A DNA stretch of 64,000 nucleotides from Alicyclobacillus sp. SO9 (GCF_016406125.1 NZ_CP066339.1:682001-746000); one strand, 5' to 3'. Numbered from the stretch's first letter, positions 35,806-44,107 are shown. A program made the numbers and translations. The notes: generated by a model not told the origin, from the sequence alone.

Positions 35806-36030
35806 ATGTCCATAAAATGCAAAAGGCCAACCAGCGGCGAACTGGTCAGCCAACATCAAAAAGCATCCGTACCTATAGTATATCGCGGAGTCACTCTGCG
35901 AATCAAGCATCGCTTCTTTTCAGGTACATATCAGCAGAGGTATCACTGCGGGTCGGACCCTCCGTTTGGAGACGGTCCTATTTTTGATGCGTTCGTTTTA
36001 ACCAGTGTTCTTGTGGAGGTGATGGAATGA
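35806..36030 (+). CDS. Small protein coupled to the sigma-like gene
   Basis: A 74-residue protein of unknown family. ATG 35806 follows AAAGGGGG, and the end overlaps the next start by 4 nt (ATGA), so the two are translated together. It contains a conserved-looking VYRGVTLRIKHRFFSG stretch. Confidence 0.5.
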   Translation: MSIKCKRPTSGELVSQHQKASVPIVYRGVTLRIKHRFFSGTYQQRYHCGSDPPFGDGPIFDAFVLTSVLVEVME

Positions 36031-36674
36031 GTGAGGGACTTTGGGCGATTCAGAGGATACAGGAGTATCAGCAGTCTATGGAGCAAGTTCGAGAACAGCG
36101 AAAGGATCACGAAAGACGGGTGAAACGGGCCGAGGAGCAAAGAGATTTTGAGACCCTGATGGCCGAAGAGGAACACGTGAAGTACTGCAAATGGATGGAG
36201 GCCAACTGCCGCTATGCAATACGGCAGTTGGCCAAGTATGCCACTGCCTACGAGGTTGACCGTACGATTCAGAAGGAATCGGCGAAATGGGTGTATACGG
36301 TGACTCGATTTGACCCTGTGATTTTGGACAACATCGGTGGAACTTTTGATGACTATGATTTTTTGAGAGATGAAGTGCAGGCGGAAAGCACGGAGTACCA
36401 CTTGGACCTCAGGGTATTATCTTACCGCGAAAGGGAGGCTCTCCTCTTATACGTGCTAGACGGGTGCACGTGGAGTGAAATCGCTCAGCAGTTGGATGTG
36501 ACGCGAAGTAGTGTGCAAACGTACATCCGGCGTGCGAGGCAGAAACTTCAGCGTTTGAGAGTGGAGGGGGTACAGCTTACGCTTATCAATTCTCCAGCCT
36601 CTCCAGAGTCCGAGACCACATATGTTCACGGGTTGACTCGGGACAAGCCGCCACGGTTGGTTGCGACACCTTAG
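36027..36674 (+). CDS. Sigma-70 region-4-like phage transcription factor
   Basis: A 215-residue protein. The first half is helical and charged; the C-terminal half carries a sigma-70 region 4 helix-turn-helix: LSYREREALLLYVLDGCTWSE then DVTRSSVQTYIRRARQKLQRL (about residues 130-180). This is the form of late-gene or ArpU-like activators in prophages and conjugative elements. Such proteins usually act on promoters of the element's later genes. Confidence 0.75.
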   Translation: MSEGLWAIQRIQEYQQSMEQVREQRKDHERRVKRAEEQRDFETLMAEEEHVKYCKWMEANCRYAIRQLAKYATAYEVDRTIQKESAKWVYTVTRFDPVILDNIGGTFDDYDFLRDEVQAESTEYHLDLRVLSYREREALLLYVLDGCTWSEIAQQLDVTRSSVQTYIRRARQKLQRLRVEGVQLTLINSPASPESETTYVHGLTRDKPPRLVATP

Positions 36675-36718
36675 CAAAAATGAGGAATCCACTATATTCG
36701 CTGGAACGGAGGATTGTG

Positions 36719-36877
36719 ATGACGAACAACCAAGCGGAAGCTTACGCAAAACTGGCGATGGAAGCGGAAGGCTTAGGCAGAAAGCAAGTGGAGCAAATTT
36801 TACAGAACATGCGGATCCTCTTTGATACGTATACGGAACCGGAAATCTGTCGTAAAGCATTTGGGGTCGACTGTTAG
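36719..36877 (+). CDS. Small hypothetical protein
   Basis: 52 residues, helical, MTNNQAEAYAKLAMEAEGLG at the start. ATG 36719 is 6 nt behind a GGAGG; a longer frame from 36680 lacks such a site. Phage-like small gene of unknown role. Confidence 0.55.
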   Translation: MTNNQAEAYAKLAMEAEGLGRKQVEQILQNMRILFDTYTEPEICRKAFGVDC

Positions 36878-36975
36878 AGAACAGGTGAACGAGGTAGCAA
36901 TACGCTGATGTGGGTAACAGTAAACATAGATAGGTAATGCAGGAGATGGGAATTGCAGGCGGAAGGTGAGTAATC

Positions 36976-37188
36976 GTGGGGAAGCTTTCAGAGATCAACA
37001 AGCAGTACCAGGAAATTGTGGCATTGAACCAGTCCGAAGAGGAGCGGGATGAAGCGCTGGCAGAGCTCATGAAGGAAATGGAGCGACAGTATCAGATTCC
37101 GGTCATCCTGAATCCTGACTGGGAGTGGCGAAATAAAGCGGTGAGTGTGATGTATCATGTCATTTCCCAAAGCAGAACTGTGTTGTGA
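36976..37188 (+). CDS. Small hypothetical protein
   Basis: 70 residues. GTG 36976 follows GAAGGTGAG. The sequence is helical and charged in the first half (EINKQYQEIVALNQSEEERDE is the start of a probable coiled coil), then IPVILNPDWEWRNK. Family not recognised. Confidence 0.5.
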   Translation: MGKLSEINKQYQEIVALNQSEEERDEALAELMKEMERQYQIPVILNPDWEWRNKAVSVMYHVISQSRTVL

Positions 37189-37203
37189 ATTTGAAAGGTG
37201 GAC

Positions 37204-37572
37204 ATGAGCATGGGAGATAAATTGAAAGCTGGAGACCTCGTGGTAATGGAAGATTGCTGCGAGGTTCCCCGGTATAAGAATCGCGTATGGCGAGTTGCGT
37301 CTGACTCGTTTGATGTAGGCGGTCCGGGTGTAGGAGCAGAGGTCGTTATTCTGGATGGGTTCAGAGGGGGGGTTGCAACCCAGGGTCTCTGCAAAGTGAG
37401 CAGAGACCAGGTTGAGGAGCGTGGAATGTTCTTTTGTTCTAACTGCGGGCATACGCCGTTGGTTCACGTTCCTAATACGGACAGGCCTCATGAAGGCTGT
37501 GCCACCTGCGGATTCAATGAATGGATTTTTGAACCGACAGAAACTGTGTTGGCAGCGAAAAACAATACTTGA
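37204..37572 (+). CDS. Hypothetical protein with C-terminal zinc ribbon
   Basis: About 122 residues. The N-terminal part is a small beta-rich domain (KAGDLVVMEDCCEVPRYKN); the C-terminal part holds CSNCG and CATCG spaced by 24 residues, a zinc-ribbon pattern. ATG 37204 or 37210 follows AAAGGTGG. Function unknown. Confidence 0.55.
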   Translation: MSMGDKLKAGDLVVMEDCCEVPRYKNRVWRVASDSFDVGGPGVGAEVVILDGFRGGVATQGLCKVSRDQVEERGMFFCSNCGHTPLVHVPNTDRPHEGCATCGFNEWIFEPTETVLAAKNNT

Positions 37573-37633
37573 GAAAAGAGAAGCCTGATTAATCTCGGTA
37601 TCAATCTAAACGGTAAGGATGGAGTGAGAAGGT

Positions 37634-38326
37634 ATGGAGACTATGCCAAATGTGCAAGAACTCATGAACAATGCGGTGTTGGCACTGAACGAGAACGGCA
37701 TTTTGCATCAAATCGTGCAGAAGCAGATTGAAAAGACACTAGAGCATATCATCAATGATGTTTTCGGTAGCTTTAGTGAATTTTCCAAGACCGTTGAAAA
37801 AGCTGTCCAGTCTGCCCTGAAGATAAACATAGACAGTCTTGACCTGCCTGGATACAACACATTGGTGATTGAAACTGTTCGGGAAAAAGTAGACCAGTTA
37901 ATTCATGTGCAGGGGATCGAGCGGTTGCAGCAACAATTGGACGAGGTTCTAAACGGTGCAAAGAAAGAGTACTCACTGCAAGAAATTGTCGATGCAATCA
38001 AGGGGGATGCAACGGATTATTCGGATGCGCCTGGAGAGCACATGTCGCTATATATCGAATATAGACCAAGGACCTTAACCTTCATCTACATGGACAGTGA
38101 ACCAGATGTACAAAAATATCGCTGCAATTATGGCCTGGTCGTCAATCAAGATGGAACGGTTCACTCTGTGAAAATCGACGGAACTGAACTCAACAAAAAT
38201 CAAATCATGAATGGTTTTCATGGTTCCGAGAAACTGCTCTTTCAAGCATATGCAACGAAAGCAACTCTCGTTGGTTATCAAGACGAGGACGAGATCGATA
38301 CAAGTTATGACAATGAAGAGGATTGA
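37634..38326 (+). CDS. Hypothetical phage-type protein
   Basis: A 230-residue soluble protein. The N-terminal 115 residues are helical with heptad-like spacing (IVQKQIEKTLEHIINDVFGS); the C-terminal part is beta-rich (YIEYRPRTLTFIYMDSEP) and ends in an acidic tail. ATG 37634 follows AAGGATGGAGTGAG. I do not recognise the family. Confidence 0.55.
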   Translation: METMPNVQELMNNAVLALNENGILHQIVQKQIEKTLEHIINDVFGSFSEFSKTVEKAVQSALKINIDSLDLPGYNTLVIETVREKVDQLIHVQGIERLQQQLDEVLNGAKKEYSLQEIVDAIKGDATDYSDAPGEHMSLYIEYRPRTLTFIYMDSEPDVQKYRCNYGLVVNQDGTVHSVKIDGTELNKNQIMNGFHGSEKLLFQAYATKATLVGYQDEDEIDTSYDNEED

Positions 38327-38378
38327 AATTTGCTGATGGAAACTTCGGACCTAATTCGAAAGCGTGAGGTGATAAAAG

Positions 38379-39515
38379 ATGACGACAAAGATTGAATGGA
38401 CGGAGGAAACCTGGAATCCGGTAACGGGCTGCAGTAAGGTGAGTGCCGGTTGTACGCACTGCTACGCGGAGACATTGGATCGTAGATTTGCGAAGAAGGA
38501 TGGACATCCATTCAGACCCTGGAACTCTGCAAATATGGCACACAATGTGAGACTGCATCCAGAACGTATCGACGCACCCTTGCACTGGCGAAAGCCACGG
38601 AGGGTGTTCGTCAATAGCATGAGTGATTTGTTTCATGAGAAAGTGCCATTCGAGTTTTTGGATGAAGTATTCGCTGTGATGCTGGCGTGTGCGGTACTAG
38701 AGAGTCGAACTCACACATTTCAAGTCTTGACCAAACGTCCAGCACGCATGATGGAATACCTGACGCATCGAAGCCCCAGCGAAATGATCAAGGCGTGGGC
38801 CTATGCAGGTGATGGATTGATTCATCTGACGGACGGTGATGTGCTGTTCTCGGATGCGGTCTACACCGAAACAGTTCACGATTGGGATGCGTTTGGACAC
38901 AACTCCAACAACAGCCCAGCGAAGTCGTTCGGCTATACCAAGAAACTGTGGCCGTTGCCTAACGTTTGGCTTGGTGTATCCGTCGAGAATCAGCAGGCCG
39001 CAGATGAGCGGATTCCGATGTTGCTTCAGACACCAGCTGCAGTCAGATTCCTCTCATGTGAGCCACTGTTGGGTCCTATAGACCTAAACTGCATCACTCT
39101 TGGGGGGGAAATCACGGGTAATGGAAAGAGAAAAATAGTATGGGATGCGCTTAACGGGTGGGAGCACCAATTCTCCACCGAAAGAACGAGTGAGATTCCG
39201 AATCTATCTTCTTCAAAGTCACATCCTGACGTGGATTGGGTTATCGCCGGTGGTGAGTCTGGTCCCGGTGCACGACTGATGCATCCTGAATGGGTGCGGA
39301 GCCTGCGGGACCAATGTATGCAGGCTGATGTTCCATTCTTTTTCAAGCAATGGGGTGAATGGGCGCCGTTCCTGGCGTTAGATAAGCATCCTGGCCAGAA
39401 CAAGAAAGGCGTTATATTGGGAAAAGAAACAGTATGGCGCGTTGGCAAAAGGAAAGCAGGCCGAATGCTAGACGGGTGCACATGGGATGAGTTTCCGAAA
39501 GCTGGGGGGAAATAA
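38379..39515 (+). CDS. DUF5131 (phage Gp37/Gp68-like) protein
   Basis: A 378-residue protein opening with IEWTEETWNPVTGCSKVS and CTHCYAE, the invariant start of the DUF5131/Gp37-Gp68 family. Later family segments are RRVFVNSMSDLFHEKVPF, FQVLTKRPARM, WLGVSVENQ and DWVIAGGESGPGARLMHP. The Cx5CxxC near the N-terminus resembles an Fe-S or radical-SAM-like site. The family is common in prophages; its biochemical role is not settled. ATG 38379 follows GCGTGAGGTGA. It is the best conserved gene of this block. Confidence 0.88.
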   Translation: MTTKIEWTEETWNPVTGCSKVSAGCTHCYAETLDRRFAKKDGHPFRPWNSANMAHNVRLHPERIDAPLHWRKPRRVFVNSMSDLFHEKVPFEFLDEVFAVMLACAVLESRTHTFQVLTKRPARMMEYLTHRSPSEMIKAWAYAGDGLIHLTDGDVLFSDAVYTETVHDWDAFGHNSNNSPAKSFGYTKKLWPLPNVWLGVSVENQQAADERIPMLLQTPAAVRFLSCEPLLGPIDLNCITLGGEITGNGKRKIVWDALNGWEHQFSTERTSEIPNLSSSKSHPDVDWVIAGGESGPGARLMHPEWVRSLRDQCMQADVPFFFKQWGEWAPFLALDKHPGQNKKGVILGKETVWRVGKRKAGRMLDGCTWDEFPKAGGK

Positions 39516-39517
39516 GC

Positions 39518-39775
39518 ATGGACGACAAGTTGAAAGTCATCAACAGCTTGGAAGTGGTCGACTTATCAACGAGCGCTGGGGAATGCGAATACGTGCTGGT
39601 TGAAGACAATGAGCAGAATCGGAGGGCACTTCTGGAGTGCGGATTCTCCAAAGAGCAGCTGCTTGAGAGCAAGATGGATGAGGTGCTGGATGTAGCGTAT
39701 TTGGCCTTTTCGTACGGCGGATCTGATTGGTTCACACCAACAAACGGGTTTGTTGTGGACGGCAAATCTGCATAA
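39518..39775 (+). CDS. Hypothetical protein
   Basis: 85 residues, acidic, starting 2 nt after the DUF5131 stop, so co-transcribed with it. The ATG is preceded by GGGGGGAAATAAGC. No family recognised. Confidence 0.5.
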   Translation: MDDKLKVINSLEVVDLSTSAGECEYVLVEDNEQNRRALLECGFSKEQLLESKMDEVLDVAYLAFSYGGSDWFTPTNGFVVDGKSA

Positions 39776-39852
39776 GCAACACGGCCGTATGGCGGGCTCA
39801 GCAGTACAGCCTATGCGGCCTATCAATCATTATAGAGGGATGGGGTGTTTGG

Positions 39853-40446
39853 ATGGACTACGAAAAGAACATCAGAGAATGGTTCAAGAACCATCAAGCT
39901 CATCTTACGAGCTACAGTGACCGCTTGGCGATTTTGGATTGGTCACAACCAGGGACAAATACTTACCGCTGTCGGTATGTATTTGACGGCAACATGATGT
40001 ACATCTCGGGGGATATTGGAACGGCAGTGTTTTGGTTGACGTGGAAGGGTAACGTTCATTCCTTTGATGATATAGACATTGGATATTTTCATGAAAAGAT
40101 GGACGCTTTTTCGAATGATAGATGGTCATTTAACGAACGTTCTGTTGTCTCCAGTTTGCGCAACTGGTTAAAGGACATGAAGGAGGACGGGACGGAATAT
40201 GACCACGGAGAAATGAGGAAGCTGTTTCAAGAAGCAAGGTTGTGTTCACAACAGTGGGAATGGCGAGAAGTGATACAGTCTCACCAAGAATTCATCAGTG
40301 AGTTGAATCCAGATTACTGGGAGTGGATGTACGACTGCGGGAACGATTACCCAATGCGCGTAAGGGGCTACCTCATTGGCCTCCAAATGGCAAGCGAACA
40401 GATCCGCAAGCAAACGGACAGAGAACGACGACAGCCTGGGGCGTAG
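39853..40446 (+). CDS. Hypothetical protein
   Basis: 197 residues rich in Trp, Tyr and Asp (REWFKNHQAHLTSYSDRLAIL, WREVIQSHQEF, PDYWEWMYDCGNDYPMRVRG). ATG 39853 follows GGGATGGGGTG. It resembles uncharacterised phage proteins in style only. Confidence 0.5.
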   Translation: MDYEKNIREWFKNHQAHLTSYSDRLAILDWSQPGTNTYRCRYVFDGNMMYISGDIGTAVFWLTWKGNVHSFDDIDIGYFHEKMDAFSNDRWSFNERSVVSSLRNWLKDMKEDGTEYDHGEMRKLFQEARLCSQQWEWREVIQSHQEFISELNPDYWEWMYDCGNDYPMRVRGYLIGLQMASEQIRKQTDRERRQPGA

Positions 40447-40482
40447 GTTCGAAGTGTGGAGCCCCGTGTAGAAGGTGATCAC

Positions 40483-40650
40483 ATGCGTTACACCTATGTC
40501 TGGGTACGGGACTATGTCCGGTTTCAACAGATTGTACAAGCCTTGAGAGACCACGGGTATATCCTTCGTACGGGCACAACGAGTGACGGAACTTATGCTG
40601 TAGAACTGCTGGGGCAACGTGGGCCAGAACAGCTGAGTTTAGGGATATAA
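40483..40650 (+). CDS. Small hypothetical protein
   Basis: 55 residues with a ferredoxin-like beta-alpha-beta look (YTYVWVRDYVRFQQIVQALRDHG). ATG 40483 lies behind GAAGGTGATC. Function unknown. Confidence 0.5.
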   Translation: MRYTYVWVRDYVRFQQIVQALRDHGYILRTGTTSDGTYAVELLGQRGPEQLSLGI

Positions 40651-40663
40651 GGGGGGGATTGAA

Positions 40664-40957
40664 GTGTCACAGGAACGTGAATTGTACTTGTACGAATGTA
40701 GTCAGTGTGAAATTACTTTCGGTGTGGAGACAAGTTTTGAGGATCATGCTTTCATCGTCTTTCCTGTTTGCAAGGAAGCGAGTCATATCCATGATGCTGG
40801 ATGTTACACGGCAACTATGAACCGGCCTCCTGACACGGAAGCAGAACAGCCGGAACCCGCTTGCAGAGTCTGTGGTTGTACAGAGTCCAACGCGTGCCCA
40901 GGCGGTTGTTGGTGGGTGGAACCTGATTTGTGTAGCAGCTGTGTTGGAACGTCGTGA
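40664..40957 (+). CDS. Cys-rich double zinc-ribbon protein
   Basis: 97 residues with two cysteine clusters. An N-terminal one is YECSQCEITFGVE ... CKEASHIHDAGC; the C-terminal one is CRVCGCTESNACPGGC ... CSSC. Such clusters are common in phage and mobile-element proteins. GTG 40664 follows AAGGGGGGG. The N-terminal part resembles the small protein at 43086. Confidence 0.6.
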   Translation: MSQERELYLYECSQCEITFGVETSFEDHAFIVFPVCKEASHIHDAGCYTATMNRPPDTEAEQPEPACRVCGCTESNACPGGCWWVEPDLCSSCVGTS

Positions 40958-41014
40958 CTTGTGGGCATCGCAGAAACTGTACTCAGAAACCAGGACTGAA
41001 TTGAGGTGCATTTC

Positions 41015-41863
41015 GTGAATTACATCGAAGAGGTAAACGCATTTTATAACCGGTTGGAGGTGACTCCATTGTCCTCATCCGCCATTGCATTATGGTTTGC
41101 TCTGCTACACATATGCAACAAAACCGGATGGACGAAGGAGTTCTCCGCAGCGGTTGGAATGCTATCTCTCAAGAGTGGATTGGGTGCAAGAACAATCGTT
41201 AACGCACGGAATGAGCTCAAGACGAAAGGGTACATAGATTGGAAATCGAGAGGTGGAAGGAAGGCAGCTGTCTATCATGTCGAATTGTTGTGCGCAAATA
41301 CTGCGCACAATGCTTCCGACAACACTTCCGACAATGTTTCCTACAATCCTTCGCACAACGTTTCCGACAACAGCTCGAAGGACGATTTGTACGCAAATAT
41401 TGCGCACAACGTTTCCGGAAATGCTTCCACATTAAAAGATCTTAAAGATCTTTCTTCTTCTTCTGATTCTTCTACTACTCCTACTTCTACTACTGCGCAC
41501 GAACCAATAGTCGAAATATGGAAAATATACGAAGAGGAAGACTTTGGGAAGTTGACACCCATGATCCGTGATAAATTGCAAAGCCTTGTGGAGGAGTATT
41601 CTGTCGAATGGGTGCGAGAAGCGCTTGTCGAGGCGGTGATGTACAATGCGCGTTCCTTCGTCTACGTGGATTCCATGTTGAAAAGTTGGCTCAAGGAAGG
41701 CGGACCAGAAGCCGCCAGAGCAAAGCGGGAGGCAGCGGCTGCGGCTCCTCAGAAGCCTGCTGCTGTTGTGCAGGGGCAACGACGTTCACGTCAGAGCGAT
41801 ACGAAGGCTCCGGAACCGGACGGACGCTACAGCAATTTTTATAAACTCTTTCCGGATTCGTAG
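41015..41863 (+). CDS. DnaD-like replication initiation protein
   Basis: The 282-residue form begins at GTG 41015, 9 nt after GAGG. The N-terminal winged helix (SSSAIALWFALLHICNKTGW, then LGARTIVNARNELKTKGYIDW) is joined by a repetitive linker of NxSxN tetrads (HNASDNTSDNVS...) to a DnaD-type C-terminal helical domain (YEEEDFGKLTPMIRDKL ... MLKSWLKEGG). Such proteins open the origin or recruit helicase in phages and elements. The linker DNA carries iteron-like repeats. No DnaC-like loader gene follows immediately. Confidence 0.78.
   Translation: MNYIEEVNAFYNRLEVTPLSSSAIALWFALLHICNKTGWTKEFSAAVGMLSLKSGLGARTIVNARNELKTKGYIDWKSRGGRKAAVYHVELLCANTAHNASDNTSDNVSYNPSHNVSDNSSKDDLYANIAHNVSGNASTLKDLKDLSSSSDSSTTPTSTTAHEPIVEIWKIYEEEDFGKLTPMIRDKLQSLVEEYSVEWVREALVEAVMYNARSFVYVDSMLKSWLKEGGPEAARAKREAAAAAPQKPAAVVQGQRRSRQSDTKAPEPDGRYSNFYKLFPDS
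41290..41430. repeat. Iteron-like repeats inside the replication gene
   Basis: A block of about 30 bp with GCGCACAANGNTTCCG (41303-41318) recurs as GCGCACAACGTTTCCG (41403-41418). Between them TTCCGACAAC-like 12-mers repeat four times. An AAAGATCTT-AAAGATCTT direct pair and a TTCTTC-rich AT tract follow (41434-41465). This is the layout of an origin inside a rep gene. Confidence 0.5.
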
Positions 41864-41921
41864 GTGGTTATGGAACGGGTGAGCCAGTGCCGAACAACTC
41901 AGGCACAAGGGGAGGATTTTG

Positions 41922-42095
41922 GTGAGTCAAATCGACGTGGTCAACAGTTTGGAGTTCTGTCTTTGGCTTCAAACACGCCCTGAAGGAGTATCTGCAACGC
42001 AATGGAATTTAGCGAAAGCGACTGGATCAGCAACTGATGTTGAATCTATGAATGGAGGAGAGGACGGTAAGCGGGATGAAAAATACACTTGGTGA
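41922..42095 (+). CDS. Small hypothetical protein
   Basis: 57 residues starting at GTG 41922 behind GGGGAGG (spacing about 7). The start reads VSQIDVVNSLEFCLWLQTR. It overlaps the next gene's start by 20 nt. Family not recognised. Confidence 0.45.
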   Translation: MSQIDVVNSLEFCLWLQTRPEGVSATQWNLAKATGSATDVESMNGGEDGKRDEKYTW

Positions 42096-42306
42096 TTTAA
42101 ATAATCATTTGTTTGCGCAGCTTGAAAGGCTGTCGGATGAAGAATTAACTGGCGAGGAACTCACCGAGGAAATCAACAGAGCGAAGTCTGTGACGAGCGT
42201 TGCAGCGCAAATTATTGCAAACGGGTCACTCGTTCTTGAAGCCAAGAAACTTGTTGATGACAGAATGGATGCAAATACAGTCGTTCCGAAAATGTTGGAG
42301 GGATGA
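42076..42306 (+). CDS. Small conserved phage-type protein
   Basis: 76 residues, helical: MKNTLGDLNNHLFAQLERLS then LTEEINRAKSVTSVAAQI. Proteins with this start are common next to HNH endonuclease genes in Gram-positive prophages; no function is known. ATG 42076 was chosen over ATG 42052 because of the family start. The HNH gene begins 3 nt after its stop. Confidence 0.6.
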   Translation: MKNTLGDLNNHLFAQLERLSDEELTGEELTEEINRAKSVTSVAAQIIANGSLVLEAKKLVDDRMDANTVVPKMLEG

Positions 42307-42309
42307 TGG

Positions 42310-43077
42310 GTGGCCCGATACACGCAGGAGCAAATAGATTTCATTCGTGAGGTCGCTCAAGGAAGGTACAACACGGAAATTGCGGCTCTATTCAATGCAA
42401 GGTTCGGTACGAACGTGACGGAGGGCCAAATGAAAAGCTTTAAGGCGAACCATCAAATAAAAAGCAACGTGCCCAAAAGGCGCAGAACGGAGTCTGTCGG
42501 ACTTTTCACAAACGAGCAAAAGACTTTCATTAAGGATAATGTGAAAGGACTGTCTAATCAAAAACTGGCCGACCTCGTCAACAAGAGATTTGGTGTATCC
42601 ATCACCGCGAGGCAGATGAATACATGGAAAAAGAATCATGGACTGAGCAGTGGATTAAAAGGATCAGAGGGGATGTCACCACCCAACAAGGGAACCAGAG
42701 GTATATATAACGTTGGTGGGAATAAGACGTCATTCAAGAGGGGGGCAAGGTCTCATAACTACATGCCTGTTGGGTCTGAAAGAGTCAATGCAGATGACTA
42801 TGTGGATATCAAGATTGCAGACCCGAATCGTTGGCGAGGAAAGCATTTGATTGTGTGGGAGGAGCACCATGGACAGCGGGTTCCAAAGGGATATGTCGTG
42901 ATTTTTGGAGACCGTAACCGTCGTAACTTCGCTCCAGACAACTTGATATTGGTTTCACGAGCGCAACTCGCAGTCATGAACAAGCATGGTCTCATTCAAG
43001 ACAACGCGGAACTCACTCGGTTGGGCATGATTGTGGCTGACCTCTATCAGAAAATCAGCCAGAGGAAGAGAGGCTGA
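42310..43077 (+). CDS. Phage-type HNH endonuclease
   Basis: 255 residues. The N-terminal half has two repeated helix-turn-helix-like modules (YTQEQIDFIREVAQGRYNTE and FTNEQKTFIKDNVKGLSNQK, each followed by FNARFG/VNKRFG). The C-terminal half carries an HNH nuclease fold: VWEEHHGQRVPKGYVVIFGDR then NFAPDNLILVSR. GTG 42310 follows GGAGGGATGATGG. Such nucleases act in DNA packaging, recombination or homing; the role in this element is unknown. Confidence 0.8.
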   Translation: MARYTQEQIDFIREVAQGRYNTEIAALFNARFGTNVTEGQMKSFKANHQIKSNVPKRRRTESVGLFTNEQKTFIKDNVKGLSNQKLADLVNKRFGVSITARQMNTWKKNHGLSSGLKGSEGMSPPNKGTRGIYNVGGNKTSFKRGARSHNYMPVGSERVNADDYVDIKIADPNRWRGKHLIVWEEHHGQRVPKGYVVIFGDRNRRNFAPDNLILVSRAQLAVMNKHGLIQDNAELTRLGMIVADLYQKISQRKRG

Positions 43078-43085
43078 CATGAGAG

Positions 43086-43232
43086 ATGATTCACACTGGA
43101 ATGAGACTCGTTTATCTACGATACCATCAGTGCGACGTCGCATTTGGCGTGGATAGATTTCAGTCGGTCGTGAAGTGTCCTGGGGACGTTGCCGGCGTTG
43201 TCGAGGAGGTTGGGGCGGAATACGAGCGTTGA
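43086..43232 (+). CDS. Possible 48-residue protein related to the 40664 zinc-ribbon protein
   Basis: ATG 43086 opens MIHTGMRLVYLRYHQCDVAF, and the LVYLRYHQCDVAFGVDRF stretch parallels LYLYECSQCEITFGVETSF of the protein at 40664. One cysteine of the pair is missing, so it may be a degenerate copy. No clear ribosome-binding site. The gap to 43562 has nothing else I can support. Confidence 0.35.
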   Translation: MIHTGMRLVYLRYHQCDVAFGVDRFQSVVKCPGDVAGVVEEVGAEYER

Positions 43233-43562
43233 TACAGGAGAGTTTTGCAGAAAAATTGCGCGTGAACTGCGGAATCAAGTGGCACACGCCGTCGGCTGGT
43301 TACTTCGGACTTGTGTCGTAACAAAGTTGCAGATCAAGCTCTTATGTATTGACTTGTACGATTCACAATTAAGCATTTCTCTTAAGCAGAGTGACAATTA
43401 CGCAGCTATCAAACTGACATGAAGACTCATTCTAATGATATCATCCAGGTGAGAATTGTAAAAACTGAATGAGATAAGCTGTATATGTTTGAATGGTGTA
43501 AAATCTAATTTTACATAAACCTAGAGGAATGATAGAGTGGAGGTAGGGAGGTCGGACAAGCC

Positions 43563-43793
43563 ATGCAACAACGAACACCATTCGCAGCCGAACCAAAGAT
43601 TCGAGAAGCCCGTGTGAAAGTAGGTATGACGCAGGAGGAACTTGCGAAACAACTTGGAGTTTCACGACAGACAGTTTCCAATCTTGAGCACGGCCGAACG
43701 CTCCCGAACCTAGCGATTCTCTTTTTGATTGCTGGGATTCTTGGTGTCGCATGGTACACACTTTATTCGGAAGGAGGGAAAAATGATGGATAG
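43563..43793 (+). CDS. XRE-type helix-turn-helix protein with membrane segment
   Basis: 76 residues. Residues 10-48 are an XRE DNA-binding domain (REARVKVGMTQEELAKQLGV, SRQTVSNLEHGRTLPN); residues 50-66 are a hydrophobic helix (LAILFLIAGILGVAWYTLY). ATG 43563 is behind GGGAGG. Membrane-tethered HTH proteins of this size often accompany bacteriocin or immunity genes. It overlaps the next gene by 11 nt. Confidence 0.7.
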   Translation: MQQRTPFAAEPKIREARVKVGMTQEELAKQLGVSRQTVSNLEHGRTLPNLAILFLIAGILGVAWYTLYSEGGKNDG

Positions 43794-44034
43794 CAGTCTA
43801 CAAACCATTGATTGGTCCAACTGTTGTGACCTTAACGACAGCCAGCAGACAATTGATTGGGCAGGTGTTCTTCATACGGTCAGTGCAGCGACGTGGTTCT
43901 TATCTCTGGAAAAAGCAGTAACAAAAGGCGGATCAGCATGGTTTCCAGTGATTCTCGGTGGACTTGGACATCTTGCGGCTTACGAAATTAAAAAGAACCA
44001 GAACGTACAAGGCACTGCCATGCCTCAGTCCTGA
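43783..44034 (+). CDS. Small protein with hydrophobic core, unknown
   Basis: 83 residues: a polar N-terminus containing QTIDW twice, then a glycine-rich hydrophobic stretch (WFPVILGGLGHLAAYEIKK). ATG 43783 follows AAGGAGGG at 5-6 nt and overlaps the HTH-membrane gene. It could be a small membrane peptide, bacteriocin or immunity factor; nothing decides between these. Confidence 0.5.
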   Translation: MMDSSLQTIDWSNCCDLNDSQQTIDWAGVLHTVSAATWFLSLEKAVTKGGSAWFPVILGGLGHLAAYEIKKNQNVQGTAMPQS

Positions 44035-44037
44035 TTC

Positions 44038-44107
44038 TGTACAAAAAAACTTGACGCTCTTATAATACCAGAGATTTCAGATCGTTTGGATCGGAAATCT
44101 CTGGTAT
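44038..44107 (+). promoter_or_regulatory. Promoter and 43-bp palindrome upstream of the Type III mod gene
   Basis: TGTACA (44038-44043) and TATAAT (44061-44066) are 17 nt apart. The -10 overlaps a long palindrome, 44065-44107: ATACCAGAGATTTC, A, GATC, GTTTG, GATC, G, then GAAATCTCTGGTAT. The expected transcription start falls in its left arm, so it looks like an operator rather than an RNA hairpin. No U-run follows. Confidence 0.6.
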
